From positions 1,054,001 to 1,118,000 of the forward strand of contig CAVYGS010000005.1 in the NCBI GenBank assembly GCA_963768185.1: 64,000 bases of DNA, read 5' to 3'. The notes under the pieces were generated by a model, which made no database searches, was not told the DNA's origin, and saw only the letters and a program-made list of their open reading frames with translations. Source of the stretch: Palsa-461 sp963768185 (GTDB lineage: Bacteria > Actinomycetota > Acidimicrobiia > Acidimicrobiales > RAAP-2). Position numbers and translations under genes: made by a program. Positions 1 through 8,086 of this stretch are shown here, piece after piece. Numbering within the stretch: position 1 is the stretch's first letter; each line of letters begins with the position of its first letter.

Positions 1-486
1 GACGAGCGCGACGCCGAGGACCTCGTCCAGGAGTGCCTGATCCGAGTGGCCCGGCGCTGGCCCAGGGTCCGTTCCATGGAGTACCCGGCGGCCTACGCAA
101 GGCGGGTCCTCGTCAACCTCTCCCTCGACGATGCGCCCCGGCGGCAGCGGCGCCGCTCCGAGCTGGCGGGATCCGGGCTGTCGGCAGAATGGCGCCCCGA
201 CGACGCCTCCGCTCAGCTCCTCGGCGCCGTCGACAACCAGTCGCAGCTGCTCGCCGCCCTGGGCGCGCTGACCACGCGCCAGCGGGCTGCGGTCGTCCTC
301 CGCTACTTCGAGGACCTGAGCGAGCCCGAGGTCGCCGCCCTCCTCGGCTGCTCGGTCGGGACCGTGAAGAGCACCACCTCGCGCGCGCTCGAGCGTTTGC
401 GCCAAACGATCTCGCGAGAAGAAGAGCACGACGCCGACGGGCCGCCGGTCCGACGGCCCGAAACAGAACGGAGCCCAACTCCATGA
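1..486 (+). CDS. SigE-family ECF RNA polymerase sigma factor (5'-truncated by window edge)
   Basis: The reading frame is open from base 1, so the N-terminus lies outside the window. The first codons read DERDAEDLVQE, the sigma region 2 core. Region 4 follows at about codons 85-130, with LTTRQRAAVVLRYFEDLSE and a helix-turn-helix ending LGCSVGTVKS, the typical wording of the SigE subfamily of ECF sigmas. It would direct RNA polymerase to a small stress or envelope regulon. The TGA stop overlaps the next ATG (ATGA), and that gene encodes a membrane protein, so a sigma/anti-sigma pair is likely. The family call is firm; the regulon is unknown. Confidence 0.9.
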   Translation, partial: DERDAEDLVQECLIRVARRWPRVRSMEYPAAYARRVLVNLSLDDAPRRQRRRSELAGSGLSAEWRPDDASAQLLGAVDNQSQLLAALGALTTRQRAAVVLRYFEDLSEPEVAALLGCSVGTVKSTTSRALERLRQTISREEEHDADGPPVRRPETERSPTP

Positions 487-1395
487 GCATCGACCTCGAG
501 ACCGACCTGCCGCGACACGCTCAATTCGCGCGCGCAAACCCTCGACCTCTCCGCCTCACTCGACCGGTTGCGGTCCTCCAACTACCGGGTGCGCAGCCGC
601 CGCCTGTCGCCGCTACTGACCATCGGGGGCCTCGCGTCTGGTGCGACCGCGGGCGCCATCGCCGCAGTGGTGCTGGTGGGTGGCGCACAACCGGCGTTCG
701 CCGGGTGGACCGCCACGCCGACCACGCCGTCGACCGCACAGTCGACGGCCACCGCGGACAGCTGCCAGAGCAGCCTGACCAACGCGCCATCGATGTCCGG
801 CGTCCAGAGCGCGTCCTGGCAACCAGTCGTGACCGACGTGCGCGGACCATTCACCGTCGTCCTCTACGACCAGGGCACCGCTTACGCGACCTGCTTCACC
901 GGCCCGGACTTCACGTTGATCAACCGCAACACTTCGAGTGCCGGGATGGCGTCGGTGTCGGGCAACTCGGTTGGCCAGTCGTCCGGTGCCCTCGGTGGAC
1001 GCTCGGTGGTGGGGATCCAGCTCCTGAGCGGCGGCGACGTCAACCACGTCGAGGTCTCCCACCTCGACTCCTCGACCGATGGCCCCTACACGCTGGTCGA
1101 CGGACAGGTCGATGCCGACGTCAGCGCGGTGACGCTGGAGCTGAGCGACGGCTCGAGCGTCCAGACCTCGATCGAGGACGGCTGGGTGCTCGCGTGGTGG
1201 CCGGGCGACCAGGACGTGACAAGCGCGCAGGTCACGACCGCCAGCGGGACCACAACCCAGCCGCTCACCCAGATCGGACCACCCGCCGGCGGACCCTCGA
1301 GTCCGTGCGCGGCGAGCGACGGAGCTTCATCGGCCTCGACCACCTGCGGCGGCAGCTCGTCGAGCCCGGGGACCGACGGGTCGGTCTCGGGCTAG
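483..1395 (+). CDS. Membrane-anchored putative anti-sigma partner, frameshifted near base 510
   Basis: ATG at 483 overlaps the sigma stop and has a GGAG-like ribosome site upstream. The frame from this ATG gives MSIDLETDL and then degenerates. Skipping one base near 508-512 joins it to a long frame (about 511-1395) reading RDTLNSRAQTLDLSASLDRL. After that come a single membrane segment (about residues 40-65, LTIGGLASGATAGAIAAVVL) and an exported Ser/Thr/Gly-rich region ending in a low-complexity tail. That frame has no ATG or GTG of its own before a TTG at 568, which supports a one-base insertion. I recognise no known exported domain. The anti-sigma role is inferred only from position and topology. 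Confidence 0.6.
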
Positions 1396-1414
1396 GCCCC
1401 TCCGGCGGGGTGGC

Positions 1415-2299
1415 TCAAGACCAGAAGCCGGCGAGCTGCTCGGCCATCTCCTCGCCCTGGCGGACCCCCTCGATCGCAGCCTTGGGCGCGATCGAGGCGT
1501 CCATCAGGTTCATGCCCATGGCTGCCCCAGCGCCGGCGTCGGGTCCGACGACCTCGACTCGCGCGCCCGAGTCGGTCAGGGCCCTGCGCTCGGCTTCGGC
1601 CGTCTCCACCATGCGGGCGAGCCTCGGGTCACCGGCCGGCATGCGTTGGGCGGTCATGAGGGTCACGATGAGCACGGTGTCGTGCCCGACTGCCAGGTCG
1701 GCGTTCGCTCCCGACCGCATCCCGCCGTCCATGTAGCGGCGACCGCCGATCGTGATCGGCGAGAACAGCCCGGGCACGCAGCAACTCGAGGCCACCGCCC
1801 GGTCGAGCTCAACCCCGGCGGCCTTGTTCCAGACCTTGAACTCGCCGGACTGCGCGTCGACCGCCGTGCACGAGAACGGCTCGGGCCACTCCTCACCGGC
1901 CAGGTAGCGGAAGACGCCGACGAACTGCTCGGCGTCCATGGCGTCGGCCTCGAGCGCGAACTGCCCGATGGCCTTGCGGCGCTCCTCGGGCTCCTGGTCC
2001 GCTCCGGCCATCATGATCTCCATGAACTTGGCCATGCGCTGGGCCATCCCGGAGTCCGCCGCGCCGGTCGAGGTTGGGTCGTTGCCGGTGCGCTCGGTCG
2101 ACTCGCCGTAGCGGTCGACCTGCGCCTCCATGTCTCGCCCGAGTGCGAGCTGCGCGCCGACCGCCGAGCCGGCCGACGTCCCCACGATGAAGTCGGCCGC
2201 TGCGATGTCCACGCCCTTGCGCTTCAATCCGGCGGAGAGCCCGGTCTGCCAGGCGATGCCCACCGACCCCCCACCGCTCAACACCAGTGCCTTGCTCAT
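1415..2299 (-). CDS. Patatin-like phospholipase / acyl hydrolase
   Basis: The 294-residue product carries the patatin signature set: oxyanion-hole GGGSVG (residues 9-14), nucleophile elbow GTSAG with Ser42, and the catalytic Asp in DGG (191-193). Such enzymes use a Ser-Asp dyad to release fatty acids from lipids or other acyl esters in the cytosol or at the membrane face. I chose the ATG at 2299 because it begins directly before the first beta strand (MSKALVLSGGG) and follows a GGAGG site; the frame stays open further upstream but reads like non-coding sequence. It lies 13 bp downstream of the alcohol dehydrogenase, so it is probably the last gene of that operon. The substrate is unknown. Confidence 0.88.
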   Translation of the reverse strand: MSKALVLSGGGSVGIAWQTGLSAGLKRKGVDIAAADFIVGTSAGSAVGAQLALGRDMEAQVDRYGESTERTGNDPTSTGAADSGMAQRMAKFMEIMMAGADQEPEERRKAIGQFALEADAMDAEQFVGVFRYLAGEEWPEPFSCTAVDAQSGEFKVWNKAAGVELDRAVASSCCVPGLFSPITIGGRRYMDGGMRSGANADLAVGHDTVLIVTLMTAQRMPAGDPRLARMVETAEAERRALTDSGARVEVVGPDAGAGAAMGMNLMDASIAPKAAIEGVRQGEEMAEQLAGFWS

Positions 2300-2312
2300 G
2301 TCCGGGCCTCCT

Positions 2313-3350
2313 TCAGGCGGTGACGAGGATCTTGCAGTGGCGTTCGGGGTTCCCCAAGTCCTCGAACGCCTGGGCCACGCCATCGAGGCCGACCTCGCCC
2401 GTGATCACCGGCTCGACGTCGATCTCGCCCTCGGCGATGGCGCGCAGGGTATCGGAGAACTCATCGAGCTCGTAGCCGAAGGAGAAGTGGATCGAGAGCT
2501 CCTTCGCGACCCCCCAGAAGGGCGTCATCTGGTCGTCGCCCATGCACACGCCGACCACCACGATGCGGGCCTTGGGCGGCGCCGCCCGTAGGGCCGAGTC
2601 GATGAGACCGGGGGCTCCCACGGCCTCGAAGATGACCGGCGGGCGGCCGCCCCCGTGCTCGGCCCAGGCGTCGAAGACGTCGGCCGACGACGGGTCGACG
2701 ACGTGGTGGGCGCCCATCTGCGTGGCGAGCGAGCGGCGCATCGAGGAGAAGTCCGAGGCGACGATGGGCTCGATGCCCTTGCGCCCGAGCGCGGCGACGA
2801 CCGCGATGCCGACGGGACCTGCTCCGAGGACGATCGCGCCCTCCCCCGGGGCGATCGCCGAGCGATTCACGGCGTGGAGCCCGACGGCCATGGGCTCGGT
2901 GAGGGCGGCCCGGCGCGCCTCGAGCCCGTTGGGGACCTCGAGCACGAGCGGCGCCGAGAGCAGCATGCGCTCGCCGTAGCCGGCGGGGAGCTCGTTGGAG
3001 TACGCGAGGTCCCGGACCCCCGACATCGTGACCATGATCGGCACCGAGGTCACGAGCGTGCCGGCCTTGGGTCCCTGGGTGTCGGGGCCGACCTCCAGTA
3101 CCTCGGCGGCGAACTCGTGGCCCATGAAGACGTCTCGCCCCACGTCGACCACGTTGCCCCCGAGGGAGGGTGCGCCGCGCATCGACTGGATGAGGCGGAC
3201 GAGCGTGGCGCCCTGCTTGGCGAAGTGCAGGTCCGAGCCGCAGATCCCGCAGGCCTTCACCTCGACCAGCACCTGGCCGAACGCCGCCTGCGGGTCCGGG
3301 ACGTCGTCGCGGACGATCAAGTGCCCGTCTCGCAGCGCCACCGCGCGCAT
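2313..3350 (-). CDS. Zinc-dependent medium-chain alcohol dehydrogenase
   Basis: At 345 residues this is a standard MDR-superfamily dehydrogenase. The N-terminal GroES-like fold has the catalytic-zinc ligands CGICGSD (Cys37) and GHEF (His78, Glu79). The Rossmann domain starts at GAGPVG (176-181) and binds NAD(P). No cysteines fall where the second, structural zinc is normally held, so this looks like a one-zinc member. It would interconvert an alcohol and its aldehyde or ketone. The start is joined to the stop of the upstream LLM monooxygenase (TGATG), so the two are translationally coupled and probably act in the same oxidation route. Substrate not predictable. Confidence 0.9.
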   Translation of the reverse strand: MRAVALRDGHLIVRDDVPDPQAAFGQVLVEVKACGICGSDLHFAKQGATLVRLIQSMRGAPSLGGNVVDVGRDVFMGHEFAAEVLEVGPDTQGPKAGTLVTSVPIMVTMSGVRDLAYSNELPAGYGERMLLSAPLVLEVPNGLEARRAALTEPMAVGLHAVNRSAIAPGEGAIVLGAGPVGIAVVAALGRKGIEPIVASDFSSMRRSLATQMGAHHVVDPSSADVFDAWAEHGGGRPPVIFEAVGAPGLIDSALRAAPPKARIVVVGVCMGDDQMTPFWGVAKELSIHFSFGYELDEFSDTLRAIAEGEIDVEPVITGEVGLDGVAQAFEDLGNPERHCKILVTA

Positions 3351-4546
3351 CAGGGGTTGCCGGGGTTCGAGGTGGTTGCCTTCTCCTCCACGTGGCTCGA
3401 GATGGCGTTCATGATCGCCTCGCCGGCCCGGCCGAACAGCTGGTCGCGCTTGGAGGCCGCCCAGTCGTGGGAGTCCGTGGGCGCCGCGAGCTTGTTCTTG
3501 AAGTGTGGGATGACCTCGCGCGCGAACAGGCGGTAGGAACGCAGCGTCGCATCGTGGTCGGCCCAGTCGTGGCCGAGCATGAGGAACGTCCCGAAGCCCC
3601 CCGACTGCTCGAGCAGGCCGTCGATGTAGGCAATGGCGTCGTCGGGGGTCCCGATGACGATGTTGCCGCCATCGGCGTAGCTCTCGACGAAGGCGCGCGG
3701 GTCACTCGTCGACTCAACCTTGTAGCCGAGGGGCACGAAGCCGGCGGTGCCGAAGTACTTGGAGAAGTCCTCGAGGCCGTGGGTGCAGTCCTGGATCGCC
3801 TGGTCGCGGGTCTCGGCGATGTGCATCGCCCCGAGGACCCGCCAGCTGCTCCGGTCGGGCGGCGGCGTGCCGGCCGACGCGGCCTGCTCTTCGACCACGC
3901 CCCAGGCCTGTCCGACCGCCGCGAACCCCCCCTCGATGACCTGCATCGACAACGACAGCAGCGAGACGCCGTAGCGGCCGGCGAGCCGGGGGCCAGACGG
4001 CGAGATCATCGCGGCGACCGCTACCTCGAAGTGTGGGTGGGTATAGGGGCGCATCTGCAGGCGCGCCTCTTTCATGGTGAACCAGTCGGTCTCGCGGGTG
4101 ACCGGCTCCTCCGAGCGCAAGAGGGCGAGGATCGCCTCGAGCGACTCCTCCATCCGCGGCCGCTGGGTCACCGGGTCGATCCCCATCACGAAGGCGTCGC
4201 TCGGCAGCGCGCCGGGACCCGTGCCGAACATGATCCGGCCGTGGGTCAGGTGGTCGAGCAGCACCATGCGGTCGGCCACGAGCCACGGATGGTGGTACGG
4301 CAGCGAGACCACGCCGGTGCCGAGCTTGATGTGCCTGGTCCGCTCGGCCGCGACAGCAATGAAGATCTCCGGGCAGCCGATCAGCTCGTAGCCACCGGAG
4401 TGGTGCTCGCCGAACCACGCCTCGTCGTAACCGAGCTTGTCGAGCTCGACCACGCGCTCGAGGTCGTAGTCGAGGGCGAGCGTCGGGTTCTGCCCCAGCG
4501 GATGGAACGGTGCGTAGAACACGCCGAAACGAAGAGGTGCCGTCAT
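3350..4546 (-). CDS. LLM-class flavin-dependent oxidoreductase (bacterial luciferase-like)
   Basis: The 398-residue protein opens with the luciferase-family pattern MTAPLRFGVFYAPFHP and then GYDEAWFGEHHSGG, where the first strands and the flavin/substrate pocket lie. TIM-barrel segments continue through GTGVVSLPYHHP and RIMFGTGPG. The family uses reduced FMN or F420 to oxygenate or dehydrogenate organic substrates; in an actinobacterium either cofactor is possible, and the sequence alone does not decide it. The ATG at 4546 lies just 2 bp beyond the epoxide hydrolase stop, within one operon. The C-terminal about 40 residues are charged and polar and not obviously conserved. Confidence 0.88.
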   Translation of the reverse strand: MTAPLRFGVFYAPFHPLGQNPTLALDYDLERVVELDKLGYDEAWFGEHHSGGYELIGCPEIFIAVAAERTRHIKLGTGVVSLPYHHPWLVADRMVLLDHLTHGRIMFGTGPGALPSDAFVMGIDPVTQRPRMEESLEAILALLRSEEPVTRETDWFTMKEARLQMRPYTHPHFEVAVAAMISPSGPRLAGRYGVSLLSLSMQVIEGGFAAVGQAWGVVEEQAASAGTPPPDRSSWRVLGAMHIAETRDQAIQDCTHGLEDFSKYFGTAGFVPLGYKVESTSDPRAFVESYADGGNIVIGTPDDAIAYIDGLLEQSGGFGTFLMLGHDWADHDATLRSYRLFAREVIPHFKNKLAAPTDSHDWAASKRDQLFGRAGEAIMNAISSHVEEKATTSNPGNP

Positions 4547-4548
4547 GG

Positions 4549-5529
4549 TCACGCCTTTCTTTCGGAGACCTCGTTGACGAATCCGATGAGCGCCGCGTTC
4601 ACCTCGTCGGGGCGCTCCTGTTGGACCCAGTGGCCCGCCCCCTCGATCGACACGTTGCCACGGTGGTCGTCCAGGAACTTGAGACCGGGCTCGACCGGTG
4701 CGAAGCCCGCCACCGGGTCGCGATCGCCGGTGATGAACAAGCTGGGCCCGGTGATGTGCGCGTCGGCCAGCTGCGCCGTGTGCTCCCAGTTGGCGTTGAG
4801 GTTGCGGTACCAGTTGAGCCCGCCGGTGAACCCGGTCCGGGTGAACTCGGCGACGTAGAAATCGAAGTCCGCTTGGGTGAGCCAGTCCGGGAGCGGGCCC
4901 CGGGGCTCGGGGAGCCGGTCGATGAACCCGCCCTCGCCCTTGGCCAGCAGCACGGTCCTCTCCTCGGGGGCCATCTCGTTGGGCTTGGGACCGGCTAGGA
5001 GCCGCCGCATCGTGCGCGCCGGATCCCCGCCGAGCTCGGCGTCGGCGACGCCCGGTTCCTGGAAATAGACCATGTAGAAGAACCCGTCGGCGAACAGCTG
5101 CCGCAAGAGGTCGATGGGAGGCATGGGCCCGCGGGGCAGAAACGGCACGCTCATGCCGACGACGCCCGACACCCGTTCGGGCGCCATGAGCGCCAGTTGC
5201 CAGACCACCATCGCGCCCCAGTCGTGGCCCACCATGACCGCCCGTTCCTCGCCCAGGTCGTCGAGGATCGCCAGGAGGTCGCCCGTCAGCTGCCCGATGC
5301 CGTAGGCGCTGATGGCCTCCGGCCGGTCCGAGCGTCCGTAGCCCCGCTCGTCGGGCACTGCGATCCGATAGCCGGCGTCGATGAGCGCGGGCACCTGGTG
5401 GCGCCACGAATAGCCGAGCTCGGGGAAGCCATGAGCGAGCACGACGAGCGGGCCGTCGCCGCCGACGTCCACGGCGAGGTTCACGCCGCCGTGCTCGACC
5501 GTCCGGGTCTCGGTCCGCTCCAGGGTCAC
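4549..5529 (-). CDS. Epoxide hydrolase-like alpha/beta hydrolase
   Basis: The 326-residue protein has the epoxide hydrolase layout: oxyanion HGFPE (33-37), GYGRSDRP, nucleophile elbow GHDWG with Asp103 (aspartate, not serine, as expected for epoxide hydrolases and haloalkane dehalogenases), and a C-terminal catalytic His in GAGHW. A Tyr-bearing lid segment lies between. The GTG start at 5529 overlaps the natural stop of the preceding FAD monooxygenase (GTGA). As sequenced, the same frame runs on into that gene to give an apparent 861-residue fusion, which I attribute to one extra base near 5585. It probably hydrates an epoxide made by the neighbouring oxygenase (inference). Confidence 0.85.
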   Translation of the reverse strand: MTLERTETRTVEHGGVNLAVDVGGDGPLVVLAHGFPELGYSWRHQVPALIDAGYRIAVPDERGYGRSDRPEAISAYGIGQLTGDLLAILDDLGEERAVMVGHDWGAMVVWQLALMAPERVSGVVGMSVPFLPRGPMPPIDLLRQLFADGFFYMVYFQEPGVADAELGGDPARTMRRLLAGPKPNEMAPEERTVLLAKGEGGFIDRLPEPRGPLPDWLTQADFDFYVAEFTRTGFTGGLNWYRNLNANWEHTAQLADAHITGPSLFITGDRDPVAGFAPVEPGLKFLDDHRGNVSIEGAGHWVQQERPDEVNAALIGFVNEVSERKA

Positions 5530-6942
5530 GATGCCTCCTCCAGCTCGGCCAGCGAATCGAGCAGCACCTCGCGGCGAGGGGCCCGGTCGCTCCGGCGTCG
5601 GGTAATGCTCGGGGTCGCCCATGATCTCAGCGGCGCGGACGACGAAGGCGGGGTGGGCGTCGAGCTCGCTGGGCAACGACAGCAAATTGAACAGCCGTCC
5701 CATCGCGCGCCCCACGATCGGGTCGTTCTGGCTCGCCGCCATGAGCGCGCGGACGCGATCCTGGTAGGCGTGGTCGAACGCCTCGCCTCTCTCGGGATCC
5801 GATCCCGAGCGGTCGAGCGCGACCGCGTGGTGGTACCAGGGTGTGACCTGTTCGCTACACGCCGCCTCGTAGGCCGCGCCGCGCTCGGCGGGGTCGTCGT
5901 GGTCGCGCAGCGTGTCGGCGAGGAGCACCGACTGCACGAACGCGAGGGAACAACCCCGGCCGTACAGCGGATTCGTGCACGTGTGCGCGTCGCCCACCGC
6001 GTGGAGGTTGAGCACGTTCGGAGCGCCGTCGGCGTCGCTGAAGGTACGGAGCCGGTTGATCAGTCCACCCATCGGACGCACGCCGCCGATCGGCTCGAGG
6101 TCGAGCTCCCCGAACCACTCGTCGGGGCCGGGCAACGACCGGCACGCCCGGTCGAAGCGCTCGGGGTCCGACAGGGTGCGGCGCAGGTCGCGGTCGTCGA
6201 TCGGGAGCGCCAACGTCGCCGACACGGTGGCGCCGTCACCGGGCACGACGAGGAACTTCAGGTAGCCAAGGTCACCCCCGGCCTTTGGCCCGAGCGGCGT
6301 CGCGACCGGGTCGCTCGAGCGGTACCAGCGCGTGAGGTACATGAGGCCGCTCGAGCGGACCGTCTCGGGGACATCCACACCCAGCGGTGCGAGCCACGCC
6401 CCGAGGTCACCCCTGCGCCCCGTCGCCGCGACAACGAAGTCGCCGTGCACCTCCGTTCGGTCCTCCAGGACCACGCCGCCCACCGACGGGGTGCTCGCGC
6501 CGTGGACGGTGCGTTGGAGCAGCCCTGCGACACCCGCGGTGCTGCGGAGCTCGACCCCGGCCTCTGCTGCCACCGCGCGGCGCAGGACCCACTCGAAGGT
6601 GCTCCTTCGCACGAGGAGGATCGCGAGGTCCTCGTCGCCCGGCATGGGGTCGCCGAGGGCGGCCGTCCCCGACATCGTCGTGCAGCCGGCGTCGAGCAGT
6701 GCGTCCATGAGGTCGGGGAACCGCTCGCGCATCACGACCACGATCCGGGCGAGGAATCCGTGGGTCTGGTGCATCTGGGTCGCTCCGGGGCGCTCCCCCG
6801 AGAAGGCTTCCTCGGCCGATCCTTCGTGGGGCAGGTGATCGCGCTCGAGCACGAGGACCTCGCGGCCGCTGCGCGCCAGTGCGAGGGCTGCCGCGAGCCC
6901 GGCAATGCCGCCACCCGCCACCACGACCCGATCGCTCCCCAC
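5526..6942 (-). CDS. FAD-dependent monooxygenase/epoxidase-like oxidoreductase, frameshifted near its 3' end
   Basis: From the GTG at 6942 the protein begins VGSDRVVVAGGGIAGLAAAL, a Rossmann GxGxxG for FAD. The second FAD motif, GDAHTCTNPLYGRGCSLA, sits about 310-330 residues in. A QMHQTHGFL stretch recalls LasC-type flavin epoxidases and related hydroxylases. Near 5585 the frame slips: skipping one base gives a sensible ending (APRREVLLDSLAELEEAS) and a TGA that overlaps the hydrolase GTG. Total length with the repair is about 471 residues. It is divergent from the tetR gene across 22 bp, so TetR control is likely. The exact substrate is unknown. Confidence 0.8.
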
Positions 6943-6950
6943 CGGTGGGT

Positions 6951-6973
6951 TAAGGTAACACACGTTGCCAAAT
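6951..6973. promoter_or_regulatory. Candidate TetR operator between divergent oxygenase and regulator
   Basis: The 22-bp gap between the divergent starts carries an imperfect inverted repeat, GGTAAC-ACAC-GTTGCC. The outer flanks extend it only weakly, to 6 of 9 paired positions. It overlaps the TTG start of the tetR gene and lies directly before the oxygenase GTG, where a bound dimer would block both genes. The symmetry is visible; binding is inferred. Confidence 0.42.
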
Positions 6974-7630
6974 CTTGACCTTGCCCCCCGCCAGCGGCGC
7001 TTCACCGGCCTCTCGGCCGCCGACCGCCAGCAGGAACGCCGGACCCTGCTCATGGATGCGGCGTTCGACCTGCTCGGGACGGACGGCTGGTCGGCGACCA
7101 CGGTCCGGGCGGTCCTGGAGCGGGCGCGCCTCAACCCCCGCTACTTCTACGAGAGCTTCGGTGACCTCGACCAGCTGGCCGTGGCGGTCTACGACCGGGT
7201 CGTGGACGAGTTGGGTGCCGCGGTGTGGAGCGCGCTGGCGAAGGCCGGCGACGACCCCGCGGGGCAGGTCCGTGCGGTCGTCGAGTGCACGGTCTGCTTC
7301 GTGGACGAGGACCGCCGACGCGGCCGGGTCCTCTATGTCGAGGGCCTCGGCAACGAGGCGCTGAACCGCCGGCGCATCGAGACGGCCTCGATGGTGGTCG
7401 CCTTCGTCGAGGAGTACGCGGCCGAGCGGCGACCCGACGGGGAGGCCAACGCCGAGCTGGGGAGAGTCGCCACCTCCATCCTCGTCGGAGGGTTCAACCA
7501 ACTCGTGATCGACTGGCTCGCCGGTCGGGTGCGCATCAGCCGATCGCGTCTCGTCGACGATGCAACTGCGCTCTTCCTCGCCATGGGCGACGGGGTGGCG
7601 GCCGAGGCGGCGTCGAGGGCGTCGAGGTGA
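6965..7630 (+). CDS. TetR-family transcriptional regulator
   Basis: The 221-residue product has a TetR N-terminal helix-turn-helix at about residues 25-70 (RTLLMDAAFDLL then WSATTVRAVLERARLNPRYFYESFGD), where the usual recognition-helix YFYxxF pattern is clear. The helical C-terminal domain should bind a small-molecule inducer. TTG at 6965 is the only usable start ahead of the DNA-binding domain. Divergent placement against the FAD monooxygenase, with an inverted repeat in the gap, suggests that it represses that operon and its own gene. The stop overlaps the GNAT start (GTGA). Confidence 0.88.
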   Translation: MPNLDLAPRQRRFTGLSAADRQQERRTLLMDAAFDLLGTDGWSATTVRAVLERARLNPRYFYESFGDLDQLAVAVYDRVVDELGAAVWSALAKAGDDPAGQVRAVVECTVCFVDEDRRRGRVLYVEGLGNEALNRRRIETASMVVAFVEEYAAERRPDGEANAELGRVATSILVGGFNQLVIDWLAGRVRISRSRLVDDATALFLAMGDGVAAEAASRASR

Positions 7631-8076
7631 GCGACGACACCGCGATTGCCCAGGTGGTCGACGTCTCCGTCGTGCGCATCCTGCGCGGCGAGGTGCTGCG
7701 CGCCGGCCGCCCGCCGGAGGCGAGCGTCATGCCCGACGACGACCATCCCCTGTCGCGCCACGTCGCCGTCTACCTCGACGACGTGCTCGTGTCTGTCGGG
7801 AGCGTGCTGCCGGGCGAGCCTCCGTGGGCACCGGAACGCCGGCCGGGTTGGCGCATCCGTGGCATGGCGACGCGCGACGGCTACCGCGGCCGAGGACTGG
7901 GCAACGTCGTGCTCAGCGACCTCATCGACTACGCGCGCGAACAGCACGGCGACGTCGTCTGGTGCGCGGCCCGCATCGGCGCGACGCGCTTCTATTCACG
8001 ATCGGGCTTCGTGACCCACGGCGACACGTTCACGACCGACGACGTCGATCACATCTCTATGTGGAGGTCGCTGTAG
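7627..8076 (+). CDS. GNAT-family N-acetyltransferase
   Basis: The GTG start at 7627 overlaps the tetR stop, giving 149 residues. The acetyl-CoA site is visible as RGMATRDGYRGRGLGNVVL at about residues 78-96 (Q/RxxGxG/A form RGRGLG). It is followed by the family's C-terminal motif with ATRFYSRSGF, where the chain pairs near the substrate. It would transfer an acyl group from acetyl-CoA to an amine, but the acceptor cannot be told. Coupling to tetR suggests co-expression with the regulator rather than membership of the oxygenase operon. It converges with the amidohydrolase, whose stop lies 10 bp away. Confidence 0.85.
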   Translation: MSDDTAIAQVVDVSVVRILRGEVLRAGRPPEASVMPDDDHPLSRHVAVYLDDVLVSVGSVLPGEPPWAPERRPGWRIRGMATRDGYRGRGLGNVVLSDLIDYAREQHGDVVWCAARIGATRFYSRSGFVTHGDTFTTDDVDHISMWRSL

Positions 8077-8086
8077 CGACCGCTGT

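Noticed and set aside
1397..1410. CCCC-TCCGGC-GGGG as a terminator between convergent genes
   Set aside because: Only a 4-bp stem with no U-tract; too weak to call.
4549..7134. 861-residue FAD monooxygenase-epoxide hydrolase fusion protein
   Set aside because: A one-base shift near 5585 restores a natural C-terminus and a GTGA overlap typical of this genome; fusion is the less likely reading.
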